Shown here: positions 7,635 to 16,504 of the stretch, piece by piece
Layout: every line of letters starts with the position of its first letter
Position numbering within the stretch: position 1 is the stretch's first letter
Assembly: GCA_025362015.1 (NCBI GenBank)
Contig: JANYIO010000266.1
Coordinates: 1 to 41,380, forward strand
Length of the DNA: 41,380 nucleotides
Direction: 5' to 3'
Origin: Gammaproteobacteria bacterium
Lineage (GTDB): Bacteria; Pseudomonadota; Gammaproteobacteria; Pseudomonadales; Cellvibrionaceae
Program-made: the position numbers and the translations under genes
The notes under the pieces: model-generated
Seen by the model: only the letters and a program-made list of their open reading frames with translations
What the model was told of the DNA's origin: nothing
Database searches by the model: none

Positions 7635-8318
7635 CTACATTACTGTTGGCTTATATTTATTGATAATCAACTGCAAGTCTGCCCACATTTGCTCTGCATT
7701 ATGGGGTGGCGCAAATGAACCTATATAGGCTGATTGAGGGTTAACAATATAAATGCGCGCAGAGTGATCGACTTTATAATCATTTTCAATATCGCCCGGC
7801 ATATCTATTCCAGCGGGAATATTCAATACAGCGCCCGCCTTTACTGCACTGCGACTATAGTCTGACCCAAAAAAATGAGCAACCTTGGCCAGCTCAAAAT
7901 TACTACTGCTTAAACCTTGTATCTGCGCATGAAAAAATGCAGTGTAAGCTTTCATTTTGTCGGGCGTATCGCGCTCGGGATCAAGGCTTATGAAAATCAC
8001 TTGCAATGGAAAATGTGATTGTGAATTATATTGCTGCGCCAGCTGTAATACTTTGCCTAGTTTTTGTAATTCTAAGGGACAGAAGTCCGGGCAATTTGTG
8101 AATCCGAAAAATATCAAACTCCAATGGTTCGCAAAATTTTCCGCAGTAAATACTTCTCCTTTATTTTTCTCTAGCTTTACATCTACCAAGGCTTTTGGCA
8201 TAGACAAAAGCTGCGCAGAATGTAGCTGTGGCGCAGCAACAAACAGATATAACCCTAGCGCCAAGCCAACGCCCACCGTTATCACAACAACAATTATTCC
8301 TACAATCCACTTATTCAT
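7635..8318 (-). CDS. SCO1/SenC-family copper chaperone for cytochrome oxidase
   Basis: Membrane-anchored thioredoxin-fold protein that delivers copper to the CuA centre of oxidase subunit II and reduces its cysteines. With the start at 8318 the protein has 227 residues: one N-terminal TM anchor (about 4-28), then the periplasmic SCO domain. The copper ligands are visible: C76-P-D-F-C80 (the CxxxC motif) and H185 in the KVDHSARIY segment, with SLDPERDTP between them. The chosen ATG overlaps the last 8 nt of the PCu(A)C gene, which suggests translational coupling; the longer frame to 8363 adds a sequence that does not fit a membrane anchor. Last gene of the oxidase assembly operon. Confidence 0.92.
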   Translation of the reverse strand: MNKWIVGIIVVVITVGVGLALGLYLFVAAPQLHSAQLLSMPKALVDVKLEKNKGEVFTAENFANHWSLIFFGFTNCPDFCPLELQKLGKVLQLAQQYNSQSHFPLQVIFISLDPERDTPDKMKAYTAFFHAQIQGLSSSNFELAKVAHFFGSDYSRSAVKAGAVLNIPAGIDMPGDIENDYKVDHSARIYIVNPQSAYIGSFAPPHNAEQMWADLQLIINKYKPTVM

Positions 8319-8763
8319 TGTTGGCTTGCACCGATGCCATAAATTGTTGTCGGGTGCCATCATTAAACATTAATGTAACACTGACTTGATCATTTATTTG
8401 TTGCTGTTGCTGTGGTTTTATTAACATCAAATGTGTTGCACCGGGACTAAACTCTACCGAAGTTCCGGCAGGAATTTCCAAAGTTTCCACAAGGTCCATT
8501 TGAACTTTATCTTTTACAATTTTCGTTTGATGCAACAATACTTGCGCGTAACCGGCGGCACTAATATGAGTAATTGTTAATGCTTGTTTATTATTATTGA
8601 TGAGTCGCAAATAAGCTGCATGGCTTGTAACTCCAGGGGGAGCTAACTTTACCCACGCATCTTCGACGATTAATTGTGCAGCCGATGCGCTAAACACAAA
8701 ACTGAGAAAGGGCATCAATAACAATATTTTTATTGCTATTGATGCATTTTTTTGAATTGCCAT
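8311..8763 (-). CDS. Periplasmic copper chaperone PCu(A)C
   Basis: PCu(A)C proteins hold Cu(I) in the periplasm and pass it to SCO or directly to the CuA site. The 150-residue product from 8763 has a clean signal peptide (MAIQKNASIAIKILLLMPFL, cleavage likely after SASA). The full family copper motif H-x10-M-x21-H-x-M is present exactly as H78, M89, H111, M113. I prefer this start to upstream ATGs at 8823 and 8814 because it places the signal peptide at the terminus; the longer forms would overlap the end of cyoE. It is followed by SCO with an 8-nt overlap, a natural partner. Confidence 0.93.
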   Translation of the reverse strand: MAIQKNASIAIKILLLMPFLSFVFSASAAQLIVEDAWVKLAPPGVTSHAAYLRLINNNKQALTITHISAAGYAQVLLHQTKIVKDKVQMDLVETLEIPAGTSVEFSPGATHLMLIKPQQQQQINDQVSVTLMFNDGTRQQFMASVQANNE

Positions 8764-8788
8764 TAGCAAACAATAACCATGGCAAATT

Positions 8789-9712
8789 TTATAAAGTAAT
8801 TTGCCATCTAACATAATGGTCAACTAAAAGTATGAGAAATAATAACATTAGATGAACGATAGAAAACTTAAACGTATCCATCGCCAAATTAGCGGCTGGG
8901 CGATACTTCATTAACCACGCGAAATGCATAAAGCGCAAATTCAAGCAGCAAGCAACCACCAAATACAGCACTCCTGACATTCCCACCAAATAAGGCAACA
9001 AGCAAACTACAAATAATAATACTGTGTAGAGCAAAATAACCGTTTTGGTAAATTCAATTCCGTGAGTCACTGGCAACATGGGAATATTCGCTTTTGCGTA
9101 ATCATTACAGCGATGTATAGCTAGTGCCCAAAAATGTGGTGGTGTCCAGGTAAACACTATCATTACCAATAGCAATGCATTGGCATCAACACTACCAGTA
9201 ATTGCTGTCCAACCTAACAATGGCGGCATAGCACCAGCCAAGCCCCCGATAACAATATTTTGTGGTGTCGCGCGCTTTAACACCATGGTATATACCAGCG
9301 CATAACCAAATAGACTGGCCAAAGTTAAGTACGCTGTTAAAGCATTTACGGTAAACAATAAAAGCAAAAAACCAACCACCGCAAGCGTTATAGCAAAGCT
9401 TACTGCCTGCACAGTAGAAAGCCGTCCTTTGGGCAAGGGGCGCGCGCTGGTGCGCGCCATTTCAGCATCTATTTTTTGATCCAGAACATGGTTAAAAGCT
9501 GCCGCTGCTCCAGACAGCATAGCGATGCCCAGGCTTCCCATAAGAACCAGATATAAATTCGGCAAGCCGGGGGTAGCCAAGACCATTCCCACCCAGGCAG
9601 TTAACACTAAAAGGGCTACGACTCGCGGCTTGGTGAGCTGATAGTAGTCGCGCCAATAGCCGCCAGCTGGGCTTTTTCCCGCTACGGTAGCGGTGCTGTT
9701 TCCGTTTGTCAT
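8789..9712 (-). CDS. cyoE: Protoheme IX farnesyltransferase (heme O synthase)
   Basis: Integral membrane UbiA-family prenyltransferase (CyoE/CtaB) that converts heme b plus farnesyl diphosphate to heme o, the substrate of CtaA. The 307 residues have about eight to nine TM segments and the polyprenyl-diphosphate/Mg motif [21 protein letters not shown], with N74, D78 and D82. The second conserved loop includes [15 protein letters not shown] lies 6 nt upstream of the ATG, 8 nt after the ctaA stop. It is between ctaA and the copper chaperone genes. Confidence 0.96.
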   Translation of the reverse strand: MTNGNSTATVAGKSPAGGYWRDYYQLTKPRVVALLVLTAWVGMVLATPGLPNLYLVLMGSLGIAMLSGAAAAFNHVLDQKIDAEMARTSARPLPKGRLSTVQAVSFAITLAVVGFLLLLFTVNALTAYLTLASLFGYALVYTMVLKRATPQNIVIGGLAGAMPPLLGWTAITGSVDANALLLVMIVFTWTPPHFWALAIHRCNDYAKANIPMLPVTHGIEFTKTVILLYTVLLFVVCLLPYLVGMSGVLYLVVACCLNLRFMHFAWLMKYRPAANLAMDTFKFSIVHLMLLFLILLVDHYVRWQITL

Positions 9713-9720
9713 AAATGCTC

Positions 9721-10728
9721 CTAAGACGCAATTGAGACAGGCGCGCTCTGCGAGCCCCGTCGTTGATAAATTTGATAGACAAACACTACGACTAACATTA
9801 GTAAATTCGCGGCTACAAAATTATGCGCTACTGCATTCATTAACGGAAGGTAAGCCACGATATTGATAACACCCAGACAGAACTGCAGCGCCAATAAGCT
9901 TGCTATTCCCAACGCAAGTCTGCGCATGGTTTTTGTTTGCGAGCGACGCCAGGCGAGATAGGCAAAGCTGCCGAGCAAGGTTAAAGTCACAAATGCACCC
10001 AGACGATGCAATACATGAATACTGAGACGCGCATCCGCCGACAAGACTCCAAATTGGTAACTTGCATGCCCAAGTGGTAAGGAAAAGGCTGATGACAAAC
10101 TGAAATGTTGCGGCCAACCCGCCTCGCACACCGGCAAATCATGGCAGGCAACTGCGGCGTAATTGGCCGATGTCCAACCGCCCAGCCCTATCTGCATGAT
10201 CAATACCAGCAACGCCACCCAGGCAAAAGGATATAAGCTGGTAAGCTTAGGCTCTGCGGCAAAAACCATGGGCTTGGCAGCCTGCATGCGCAATAACACC
10301 AACGTACTCAACAAACTAAAACCACCTAGCAGGTGCCCCATTACCACTAACGGCAATAAATTCAATGTTACAGTCCACATGCCTAAAGCAGCCTGAAACA
10401 TCACTAACAGTAAAATAAACGTCGCAAGAACTCGGCATTGCTTAAGCCATTGGCTCAGTAAAAAAATAAACGCCACACTGAGACCCAAAAGCCCGGCGAG
10501 GTAGCGATGATGCATTTCGTTGTAAGCTTTGTGTGGAACTATTTGTGCACCGGGAAAATCCTCTAGCGCCTGCGCAACCTGTGTTGGATGCTCTGGCACA
10601 GCAATAAAACCATAACAGCCCGGCCAATCAGGGCAGCCCAACCCGGCTTCGGTTAAGCGCGTATAAGCACCTAAAACAATTGTTCCCAACGCTAAAGCAA
10701 TGGCTATATTAATTAAAATTTTAAACAT
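9721..10728 (-). CDS. ctaA: Heme A synthase (COX15/CtaA family)
   Basis: Membrane monooxygenase that oxidises the C8 methyl of heme o to the formyl group of heme a, required for aa3-type oxidases. The 335-residue protein has eight predicted TM helices. The N-terminal signature [17 protein letters not shown] (about 25-41) includes the CtaA cysteine pair. [12 protein letters not shown] (about 71-82) and VLHRLGAF supply the conserved heme-ligand histidines. A second cysteine pair is in [13 protein letters not shown], a cysteine-containing loop between TM5 and TM6 typical of many proteobacterial CtaA. It starts 2 nt after the preceding gene's stop and is followed by cyoE after 8 nt. Confidence 0.95.
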   Translation of the reverse strand: MFKILINIAIALALGTIVLGAYTRLTEAGLGCPDWPGCYGFIAVPEHPTQVAQALEDFPGAQIVPHKAYNEMHHRYLAGLLGLSVAFIFLLSQWLKQCRVLATFILLLVMFQAALGMWTVTLNLLPLVVMGHLLGGFSLLSTLVLLRMQAAKPMVFAAEPKLTSLYPFAWVALLVLIMQIGLGGWTSANYAAVACHDLPVCEAGWPQHFSLSSAFSLPLGHASYQFGVLSADARLSIHVLHRLGAFVTLTLLGSFAYLAWRRSQTKTMRRLALGIASLLALQFCLGVINIVAYLPLMNAVAHNFVAANLLMLVVVFVYQIYQRRGSQSAPVSIAS

Positions 10729-10730
10729 GC

Positions 10731-11270
10731 CTAGACCCCTGCCCGATCATAATTCATCAACCGCAACAAGTCGGTGCGTATATCTTTGCCAACACCCAGC
10801 ATCACTGCAGGATCAAGTGATACCGGATAACGCAACAGCACCATGCCCTGTTGATTAACAATTAAAATATGATTTTGTAATTCCGGCTCGGAGGTTTTCG
10901 GCGCTTGCCAAGTAATAAATGAAAATTTTGCGAGTTCTGCGGGAGATTGTTCCGCGACGATTAACGCATTGAATTCATCTTGCTTACGTCCGAAGCCTAT
11001 ATAAAGTTGTTGCATGGTATAGAGCGCTATTTCGCAATTGGCATCACATTGCTGAGCTTGGACATACACTAAATGCCAACGCAATTGCGGATGTTCGGTT
11101 GCTGGCAATAATTGGATCTCGTGATCAAGCCACTGCCCTTTATTACTGACACCGGCATTGAACCATCCATATTGCAACGCTAGTTTTGCAGCAATAAGCG
11201 GCAAACTACTGCATAAAATAAATAAAAATAAAAACTTTGATTTACTAAGAGTGCGATTACTTTTGTTCAT
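10731..11270 (-). CDS. Membrane-anchored SCO/thioredoxin-like protein of the oxidase operon (degenerate)
   Basis: A 179-residue protein with one N-terminal TM anchor (about 13-32) and a periplasmic domain. I do not recognise a named family, but the domain reads like a reduced SCO or thioredoxin fold. It keeps a CxxxC pair, C75-D-A-N-C79, followed by a helix (EIALYTMQQL). Near the C-terminus comes NHILIVNQQGMVLLRYP, resembling the SCO strand that carries the third ligand, with H134. It lacks the prolines of CPxxCP. Gene order matches the conserved position between SURF1 and ctaA in Pseudomonas oxidase clusters. Its start overlaps the SURF1 stop by 14 nt, with AAGGTAG upstream. A role in CuA maturation is inferred. 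Confidence 0.8.
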   Translation of the reverse strand: MNKSNRTLSKSKFLFLFILCSSLPLIAAKLALQYGWFNAGVSNKGQWLDHEIQLLPATEHPQLRWHLVYVQAQQCDANCEIALYTMQQLYIGFGRKQDEFNALIVAEQSPAELAKFSFITWQAPKTSEPELQNHILIVNQQGMVLLRYPVSLDPAVMLGVGKDIRTDLLRLMNYDRAGV

Positions 11271-11991
11271 CGGAAGCTACCTTTTTTGCGCTCGCCGCCA
11301 AAGCAACTATCAACACAGCAAGCGCCAACAGAAACCACTGCAGCGCGTAAGCACGATGACGTTCTGGTGGCATAACTACGGTTTGATAATGCACAACATA
11401 GGGCGAGTTTTGCAGTTGATATATAACACCAGCATAAAGCGGTCGTTTTAGATAAGAACCTAATGCCTCAAGATCCAATTGCTGAATACGCATCGGCCAC
11501 TGGCCATTATCTTCAAAATTTTGTCCAAGCCGAATCCCTCCAAAATGAGTACGCAATATACCTTGAATATTGAAATTCGTCGGCACATCAACACTCGGTA
11601 ATTGTCCGCGCGCTCCCGGTGCGAGCAACCATCCTAAATTTACTAATATTACATCTGCAGTCGCATCTACCTGCATGGGGACAATAACGTCGTAACCCAC
11701 TTGCCCTTTCACAATTTGATTATCAAGCAACCAAACCGCTGGCACTAGCCAATGGGCTTTGGCAGAGACATTCAAACCATCTGCAACTTCAGGAAGCAAG
11801 CTATGTATCGCTTGTGCAGTGACCGGACCGTCTTGTTGTATTTGCGCGAGATGTTGCAAGAGTTGAGTTTTGTCTGCAGCGCGTTTTAACTGCCATGCAG
11901 ACAAACCAAATAATATACTGGCCGCAATCAGCGTAATGATTAACCAACGGAGATGAATGACCCAGCAACGATTAAACGCTATAATTTGCAT
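11257..11991 (-). CDS. SURF1-family cytochrome oxidase assembly protein
   Basis: SURF1 proteins are inner-membrane factors that bind heme a and assist insertion into subunit I. The 244-residue product has the family layout: an N-terminal TM (about 14-31), a periplasmic domain and a C-terminal TM (about 218-236). Recognisable motifs are LFGLSAWQLKRAADKTQLL near the first TM, VPAVWLLDNQIVKGQVGYDVIVP in the middle, and HRAYALQWFLLA before the last TM. GGAG lies 7 nt upstream of the ATG. Its start is only 25 bp from that of the divergent DUF2909 gene, so the promoters must overlap or lie inside the neighbour. Confidence 0.92.
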   Translation of the reverse strand: MQIIAFNRCWVIHLRWLIITLIAASILFGLSAWQLKRAADKTQLLQHLAQIQQDGPVTAQAIHSLLPEVADGLNVSAKAHWLVPAVWLLDNQIVKGQVGYDVIVPMQVDATADVILVNLGWLLAPGARGQLPSVDVPTNFNIQGILRTHFGGIRLGQNFEDNGQWPMRIQQLDLEALGSYLKRPLYAGVIYQLQNSPYVVHYQTVVMPPERHRAYALQWFLLALAVLIVALAASAKKVASDEQK

Positions 11992-12016
11992 GCACCCACT
12001 CCGAGGCTATACCAAC

Positions 12017-12226
12017 ATGCTATTTAAAGCGTTATTAGTTGCTTTACTACTTTTTGTCATTTTCAATTTATTTCAAGCATTGTATTACATGGTAAAAAAC
12101 AATGAGCAGCAGCCCCATTTATCAAAATTTCTAGGCCGCCGCTTATTGTTTTCGGTATTCATAATTCTCTGCATTCTTGTGGCTATCGCCACTGGCTTTA
12201 TTACTCCAAACCAGCGGCCTTATTAA
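12017..12226 (+). CDS. DUF2909-family twin-transmembrane protein
   Basis: A 69-residue protein with two TM helices: MLFKALLVALLLFVIFNLFQAL (about 1-22) and LLFSVFIILCILVAIATGF (about 44-62), with a short charged loop between. It matches the small twin-TM proteins found in oxidase clusters of pseudomonads; function unknown. The start at 12017 is chosen because it opens directly into the first TM and has GAGG upstream; the frame extends back to 11957, but that part overlaps SURF1 and is not protein-like. It is the only gene on the plus strand within the oxidase block, convergent with coxC by 7 nt. Confidence 0.8.
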   Translation: MLFKALLVALLLFVIFNLFQALYYMVKNNEQQPHLSKFLGRRLLFSVFIILCILVAIATGFITPNQRPY

Positions 12227-12233
12227 TCAAGGA

Positions 12234-13115
12234 TTAAAGAATATAAACCACGACAAACAAAGTTAACCACACAACATCAACAAAATGCCAATACCAGGAA
12301 GCTGCTTGAAATACAAAGTGACGCTCGGGAGTGAAGTGGTTTTTAAGCAAAATACGCAAGAACACTACGCTCAATAAAATTGCTCCAAGCGTTACGTGGA
12401 AGCCGTGAAAACCAGTCAGCAAGAAAAAGGTATTGCCATAAACACCAGTGTTCAAACGTAAGCCCAGCTCATGATAGGCGTGGATATATTCGCCCACTTG
12501 TTGGTACAAAAACGCTGCGCCTAACAAAATAGTAATTGCTAGCCAAATTTTTAACTGCAAGCGCTTACCTTGCTCCAACCCTACATGGGCAAAATGCAAA
12601 GTAACTGACGAAGCTAATAAAATAATGGTGTTGTAAAGCGGCGCACCCTGCCAAGGCATTGCATGGCTTTCTGTACCACCTGGAGTTTTAATCAACGGCC
12701 ATACCGCATGAAAATGTGGCCAAAGTATCTCTCCAGTCATAGCTTTAGCACCAGCACCGCCTAACCAGGGCACAGATATTATTCTGGCGTAAAACAGGGC
12801 GCCGAAAAACGCCATGAAAAACATAACTTCAGAAAAAATAAACCAACTCATACCTTGGCGAAATGAACGATCCATTTGCGCACTGTATAGTCCTTCCATA
12901 GATTCGCTAATAACATTCTTAAACCAACCTGCCAGCATAAAGAACAATAATGCCAAGCCAGCGATTAACAAATAAACACCAAACCCGCTGCGATCACGGG
13001 TGAAATCATTTACCCAGTGCGCCGCACCATAACCTATAAGAAATAAAGCTACCGCGCCGACTATTGGCCAGGAACTTTGACTGGGAACGTAATATTTTTC
13101 TGAACTATTGTGCAT
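12234..13115 (-). CDS. coxC: Cytochrome c oxidase subunit III
   Basis: Core membrane subunit of the heme-copper oxidase (CtaE). With the start at 13115 (GGGAG 8 nt upstream) it has 293 residues. It opens MHNSSEKYYVPSQSSWPIVG and shows seven TM segments with family signatures: SEVMFFMAFFGALFYAR, the WP..WP-like loop, TVTLHFAHVGLEQG-type helix, TGFHGFHVTLGAI (with the conserved GFHG-H pattern) and the C-terminal YWHFVDVVWLTLFVVVYIL. It is the last of the four-gene structural block coxB-coxA-ctaG-coxC. The longer frame to 13178 lacks a ribosome-binding site. Confidence 0.96.
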   Translation of the reverse strand: MHNSSEKYYVPSQSSWPIVGAVALFLIGYGAAHWVNDFTRDRSGFGVYLLIAGLALLFFMLAGWFKNVISESMEGLYSAQMDRSFRQGMSWFIFSEVMFFMAFFGALFYARIISVPWLGGAGAKAMTGEILWPHFHAVWPLIKTPGGTESHAMPWQGAPLYNTIILLASSVTLHFAHVGLEQGKRLQLKIWLAITILLGAAFLYQQVGEYIHAYHELGLRLNTGVYGNTFFLLTGFHGFHVTLGAILLSVVFLRILLKNHFTPERHFVFQAASWYWHFVDVVWLTLFVVVYIL

Positions 13116-13214
13116 GCTGTGCTCTCCCGCTGCTGGCGACTTCTCAATAAATTTATTAAAAAAAATTTCGGAAACCAAATCATTAAAATTTTTAAATCAT
13201 GAAAACATGTAACA

Positions 13215-13724
13215 TTATTGTGCAACAACTCTATATAACGTATACGATAAAGTAACCGTTTTTGTCTCAGCCGGCAGTGCAGGATCTATATAAAACTGCA
13301 ATCGCATAAGCTTACTTTCTTTACCTTGTAGTGGTTGTTGGGTAAAACAAAAACATTCCATTTTTTTAAAAAACTGCGCAGCTTGTCCAGGAGAAACCGA
13401 AGGTACCGCTTGGGCAATCATTGCTTCTGAAGTCAAATTCTCAACTCTAAAATTAACCACCCTGACTTCACCAGGGTGCACAGTAACGCGCGGTACTTCT
13501 GGCGCAAACGTCCACGGAATAGACTTATCAACAGTTGCCAAAAACTCAACGCTAATCTCGCGCTGCAAGTCGACTGTAGTCGCAGCAATTGCACTGCTAT
13601 TTGCCGTCTTCCCATTCAAACCGGTTAATTTGCAAAAAACGCTGTAAAAAGGAATTAACGCAAAAGTAAATGCGAACATGCATGCGCCGATCAATAATAA
13701 TTTGTACAACAATGGCTTATGCAT
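13215..13724 (-). CDS. ctaG: Cytochrome c oxidase assembly protein CtaG/Cox11
   Basis: Cox11 proteins deliver Cu(I) to the CuB site of subunit I. The 169-residue product has an N-terminal TM (about 7-28) followed by a periplasmic immunoglobulin-like domain. Copper ligands are visible: the CFC pair at C124 and C126 in KKMECFCFTQQPL, plus C31 near the membrane, in the family's FYSVFCKLTGLNGKT segment. It lies between coxA and coxC, 26 nt after the coxA stop, the usual position in proteobacterial aa3 operons. Confidence 0.96.
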   Translation of the reverse strand: MHKPLLYKLLLIGACMFAFTFALIPFYSVFCKLTGLNGKTANSSAIAATTVDLQREISVEFLATVDKSIPWTFAPEVPRVTVHPGEVRVVNFRVENLTSEAMIAQAVPSVSPGQAAQFFKKMECFCFTQQPLQGKESKLMRLQFYIDPALPAETKTVTLSYTLYRVVAQ

Positions 13725-13750
13725 GCTCGCAACTATCTCGGTAATTTTTT

Positions 13751-15358
13751 TTATTTAACGTGCGGTGGTGTTTCAAAAGTGTGATATGGCGCTGGTGATG
13801 GAATAGTCCACTCCAAGCCCTCAGCCCCTTCCCACACTTGATCTGTCGCTTTCACGCCTTTCCTGCGGATGGCTTTAAAAATCACCGCAAGGAATATAAG
13901 TTGCGACAAACCAAACAAGAAACCACCAATACTAATGAACGCATTGAAATTCGCAAACTGTAACGCGTAGTCTGGAATTCTGCGTGGCATTCCGGCAAGG
14001 CCAACAAAATGCATAGGGAAAAACAACATGTTGACCGACACTAGTGAACACCAGAAATGCAATTGGCCCAGACGTTCGTCATACATAACGCCGGTCCATT
14101 TTGGCAGCCAATAATAAACAGCAGCAACAATCGAAAAGACTGCACCAGTTACCAATACATAATGAAAATGCGCCACTACGAAATATGTATCCTGATACTG
14201 GAAATCAGCAGGAACTATGGCAAGCATTAGCCCTGAAAAACCACCGATGGTGAACAAAACTATAAACGCCAGTGCAAACATCATAGGGGTTTCAAAGGTC
14301 ATGGCACCGCGCCACATTGTCGCCACCCAGTTGAATACTTTTACTCCAGTCGGCACCGCAATCAACATAGTGCTGTACATAAAGAATAATTCAGCGGTTA
14401 CTGGCATACCAGTAGTGAACATGTGATGCATCCAAACAATAAAAGATAAGAATGCGATACTTGATGTGGCCCACACCATTGATTCATAACCAAACAAAGG
14501 CTTACGTGCAAACGTAGGCACAATGCTCGAAACAATACCAAAAGCAGGCAAAATCATAATATAAACTTCTGGATGCCCGAAGAACCAAAAAATATGCTGG
14601 AACATTATCGGGTCGCCGCCGCCTGCCGCATCAAAGAAGCTGGTGCCAAAATATTTATCGGTCAACACCATGGTCACTGTGCCCGCAAGTACCGGCATAA
14701 CGGCTATCAGCAAAAACGCAGTAATCAACCAAGTCCAAACAAACAGCGGCAATTTCATCCAGGTCATGCCAGGAGCACGCAAGTTGAAAATTGTCACGAT
14801 GACATTCATGGCACCCATAATTGAGGATATGCCGAGCAAGTGAACGGCAAACACAAAGAACGCAGTGCTATCACCACTGTATTTGGTAGACAGGGGTGCA
14901 TAGAATGTCCAGCCAGCAGCTGGTGCACCACCATCCATAAACAAGGTTGATAATAAGATAGTGAATGAAAAAGGGAGAATCCAAAAACTCCAGTTGTTCA
15001 TGCGCGGCAAAGCCATGTCTGGAGCACCAATCATCATCGGCACTAACCAGTTAGCCAAACCGACAAATGCTGGCATAACGGCACCAAACACCATGATCAA
15101 TCCATGCAGCGTAGTCATCTGATTAAAGAATTGAGGCTGCACCAATTGCAATCCAGGCTGAAATAATTCAGCACGGATTACCATCGCAAATATCCCGCCA
15201 ATAAAAAACATCAGCAACGAAAACAATAAATAAAGCGTGCCTATGTCTTTATGGTTGGTGGTGTACAACCAGCGAGTTATCCCGCCGCCTGGTTTATGGT
15301 CATGATGCGCATGATCATGATCGGTATGTGCAGTTGCGCTATGTTCATTAGTACTCAT
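13751..15358 (-). CDS. coxA: Cytochrome c oxidase subunit I
   Basis: Catalytic subunit (CtaD) holding heme a and the heme a3-CuB site, where O2 is reduced to water and protons are pumped. The 535 residues have twelve TM helices. Signatures: LHGLIMVFGAVMP (heme a ligand His), WFFGHPEVYIMILPAFG (CuB ligand His and the cross-linked Tyr), WMHHMFTTGM (CuB HH pair), and VVAHFHYVLVTGAVF (heme a3 and heme a ligands). A His-rich N-terminus (HTDHDHAHHDHK, about 12-23) precedes the first TM and may bind metal. AAGGAG precedes the ATG; it begins 3 nt after the coxB stop. Confidence 0.98.
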   Translation of the reverse strand: MSTNEHSATAHTDHDHAHHDHKPGGGITRWLYTTNHKDIGTLYLLFSLLMFFIGGIFAMVIRAELFQPGLQLVQPQFFNQMTTLHGLIMVFGAVMPAFVGLANWLVPMMIGAPDMALPRMNNWSFWILPFSFTILLSTLFMDGGAPAAGWTFYAPLSTKYSGDSTAFFVFAVHLLGISSIMGAMNVIVTIFNLRAPGMTWMKLPLFVWTWLITAFLLIAVMPVLAGTVTMVLTDKYFGTSFFDAAGGGDPIMFQHIFWFFGHPEVYIMILPAFGIVSSIVPTFARKPLFGYESMVWATSSIAFLSFIVWMHHMFTTGMPVTAELFFMYSTMLIAVPTGVKVFNWVATMWRGAMTFETPMMFALAFIVLFTIGGFSGLMLAIVPADFQYQDTYFVVAHFHYVLVTGAVFSIVAAVYYWLPKWTGVMYDERLGQLHFWCSLVSVNMLFFPMHFVGLAGMPRRIPDYALQFANFNAFISIGGFLFGLSQLIFLAVIFKAIRRKGVKATDQVWEGAEGLEWTIPSPAPYHTFETPPHVK

Positions 15359-15361
15359 CTT

Positions 15362-16504
15362 TTACTCCTTAGCCGGCATAGCGGCGGCTACATCTTTCGC
15401 CTGCACCAGATCACCTGTGTCATTACCCCAAGCATTACGCTCATAAGTAATTACGGCAGCAATTTCACTGATACTGAGTTGTTTTCCAAAAGCCTGCATC
15501 GCTGTACCGGCCCTACCTAAAATGACAGTTTGTAGATGTAAAGGTAAATTTTTAGTCGCAACCACACTACCTTTCAAGGCAGGGAATACGCCAGGCAAGC
15601 CTTCACCGCTAACCTGATGGCAAGGAGCGCAGCGCGCTTCATAGGTTTTTTGTCCAAGCGCCATTAAATCTTCTTTGGTCATAGGCGCCAGAGCTTGCGC
15701 ATCGGCTTGCGCCTTCGCAGTTGCTTCAGCCTGCTCTTTAACCCAGGCATCGAATTCTGCAGGAGCTTTCACTTCCACTACAATTGGCATAAAACCGTGG
15801 TCTTTACCACACAGCTCCGCACACTGGCCGCGATATACGCCAGGCTGATCAACACGCGTCCAAATTTCATTAATGAAGCCAGGGTTAGCGTCTTTCTTAA
15901 TGGCAAAAGCTGGCACCCACCATGAGTGAATAACGTCATCTGATGTCATTAAGAAACGAATTTTTTTACCGGTAGGTAACACCAGAGGGCGATCCACTTC
16001 ACGCAAATAATGCTCGCCTTTTTCGGCGGTATTATGGATCTGCGCACTTGGAGTAGATAGCAGCGAATAATATTCGATAGGGTAATCGAGATATTTGTAA
16101 TGCCACTTCCACTGGGATCCAGTTACTAATATAGAGATGTCAGATTTAGAAGCATCTTCCATTTCTAGCAAGGTCTTAGTAGCAGGGATGGCCATAACGA
16201 TTAAAATAGCTACCGGTATAGCAGTCCAAAGTATTTCCATTTTGGTACTGCCATGGAACTGTGCCGGCTGTACGCCACGCGCTTTACGGTGACGCAATAT
16301 CGCCCAAAACATCAGGCCGAAAACCACCACTGCAATAGCACAACAAATATAAAAAATAACCATATGCAAGCTATATACATCATGGCTAATGCTGGTGACA
16401 CCCTGCGTCATGTTAAACGACGATGCCTCAGCCAGCAGCGGCAGACTGCAGCAGCTAAGCAACAGCCACACTAAAAAATTCCGGTTACTAAAATATCGCT
16501 TCAT
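15362..16504 (-). CDS. coxB: Cytochrome c oxidase subunit II with fused cytochrome c domain
   Basis: Subunit II (CtaC) receives electrons from cytochrome c through the binuclear CuA centre. With the start at 16504 (AGGGG 5 nt upstream) it has 380 residues: a signal peptide, two TM helices (about 45-70 and 88-108) and a cupredoxin domain. CuA ligands are present: H193, C228-A-E-L-C232, E230, H236 and M239. A class I cytochrome c domain follows an Ala-rich linker (about 255-272), with heme site C292-A-P-C-H296 and a likely axial Met in GTAMQAFG. The fusion makes this a caa3-type enzyme. First gene of the oxidase operon, behind a 587-bp leader region. A longer start at 16540 is possible but less convincing. 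Confidence 0.96.
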   Translation of the reverse strand: MKRYFSNRNFLVWLLLSCCSLPLLAEASSFNMTQGVTSISHDVYSLHMVIFYICCAIAVVVFGLMFWAILRHRKARGVQPAQFHGSTKMEILWTAIPVAILIVMAIPATKTLLEMEDASKSDISILVTGSQWKWHYKYLDYPIEYYSLLSTPSAQIHNTAEKGEHYLREVDRPLVLPTGKKIRFLMTSDDVIHSWWVPAFAIKKDANPGFINEIWTRVDQPGVYRGQCAELCGKDHGFMPIVVEVKAPAEFDAWVKEQAEATAKAQADAQALAPMTKEDLMALGQKTYEARCAPCHQVSGEGLPGVFPALKGSVVATKNLPLHLQTVILGRAGTAMQAFGKQLSISEIAAVITYERNAWGNDTGDLVQAKDVAAAMPAKE

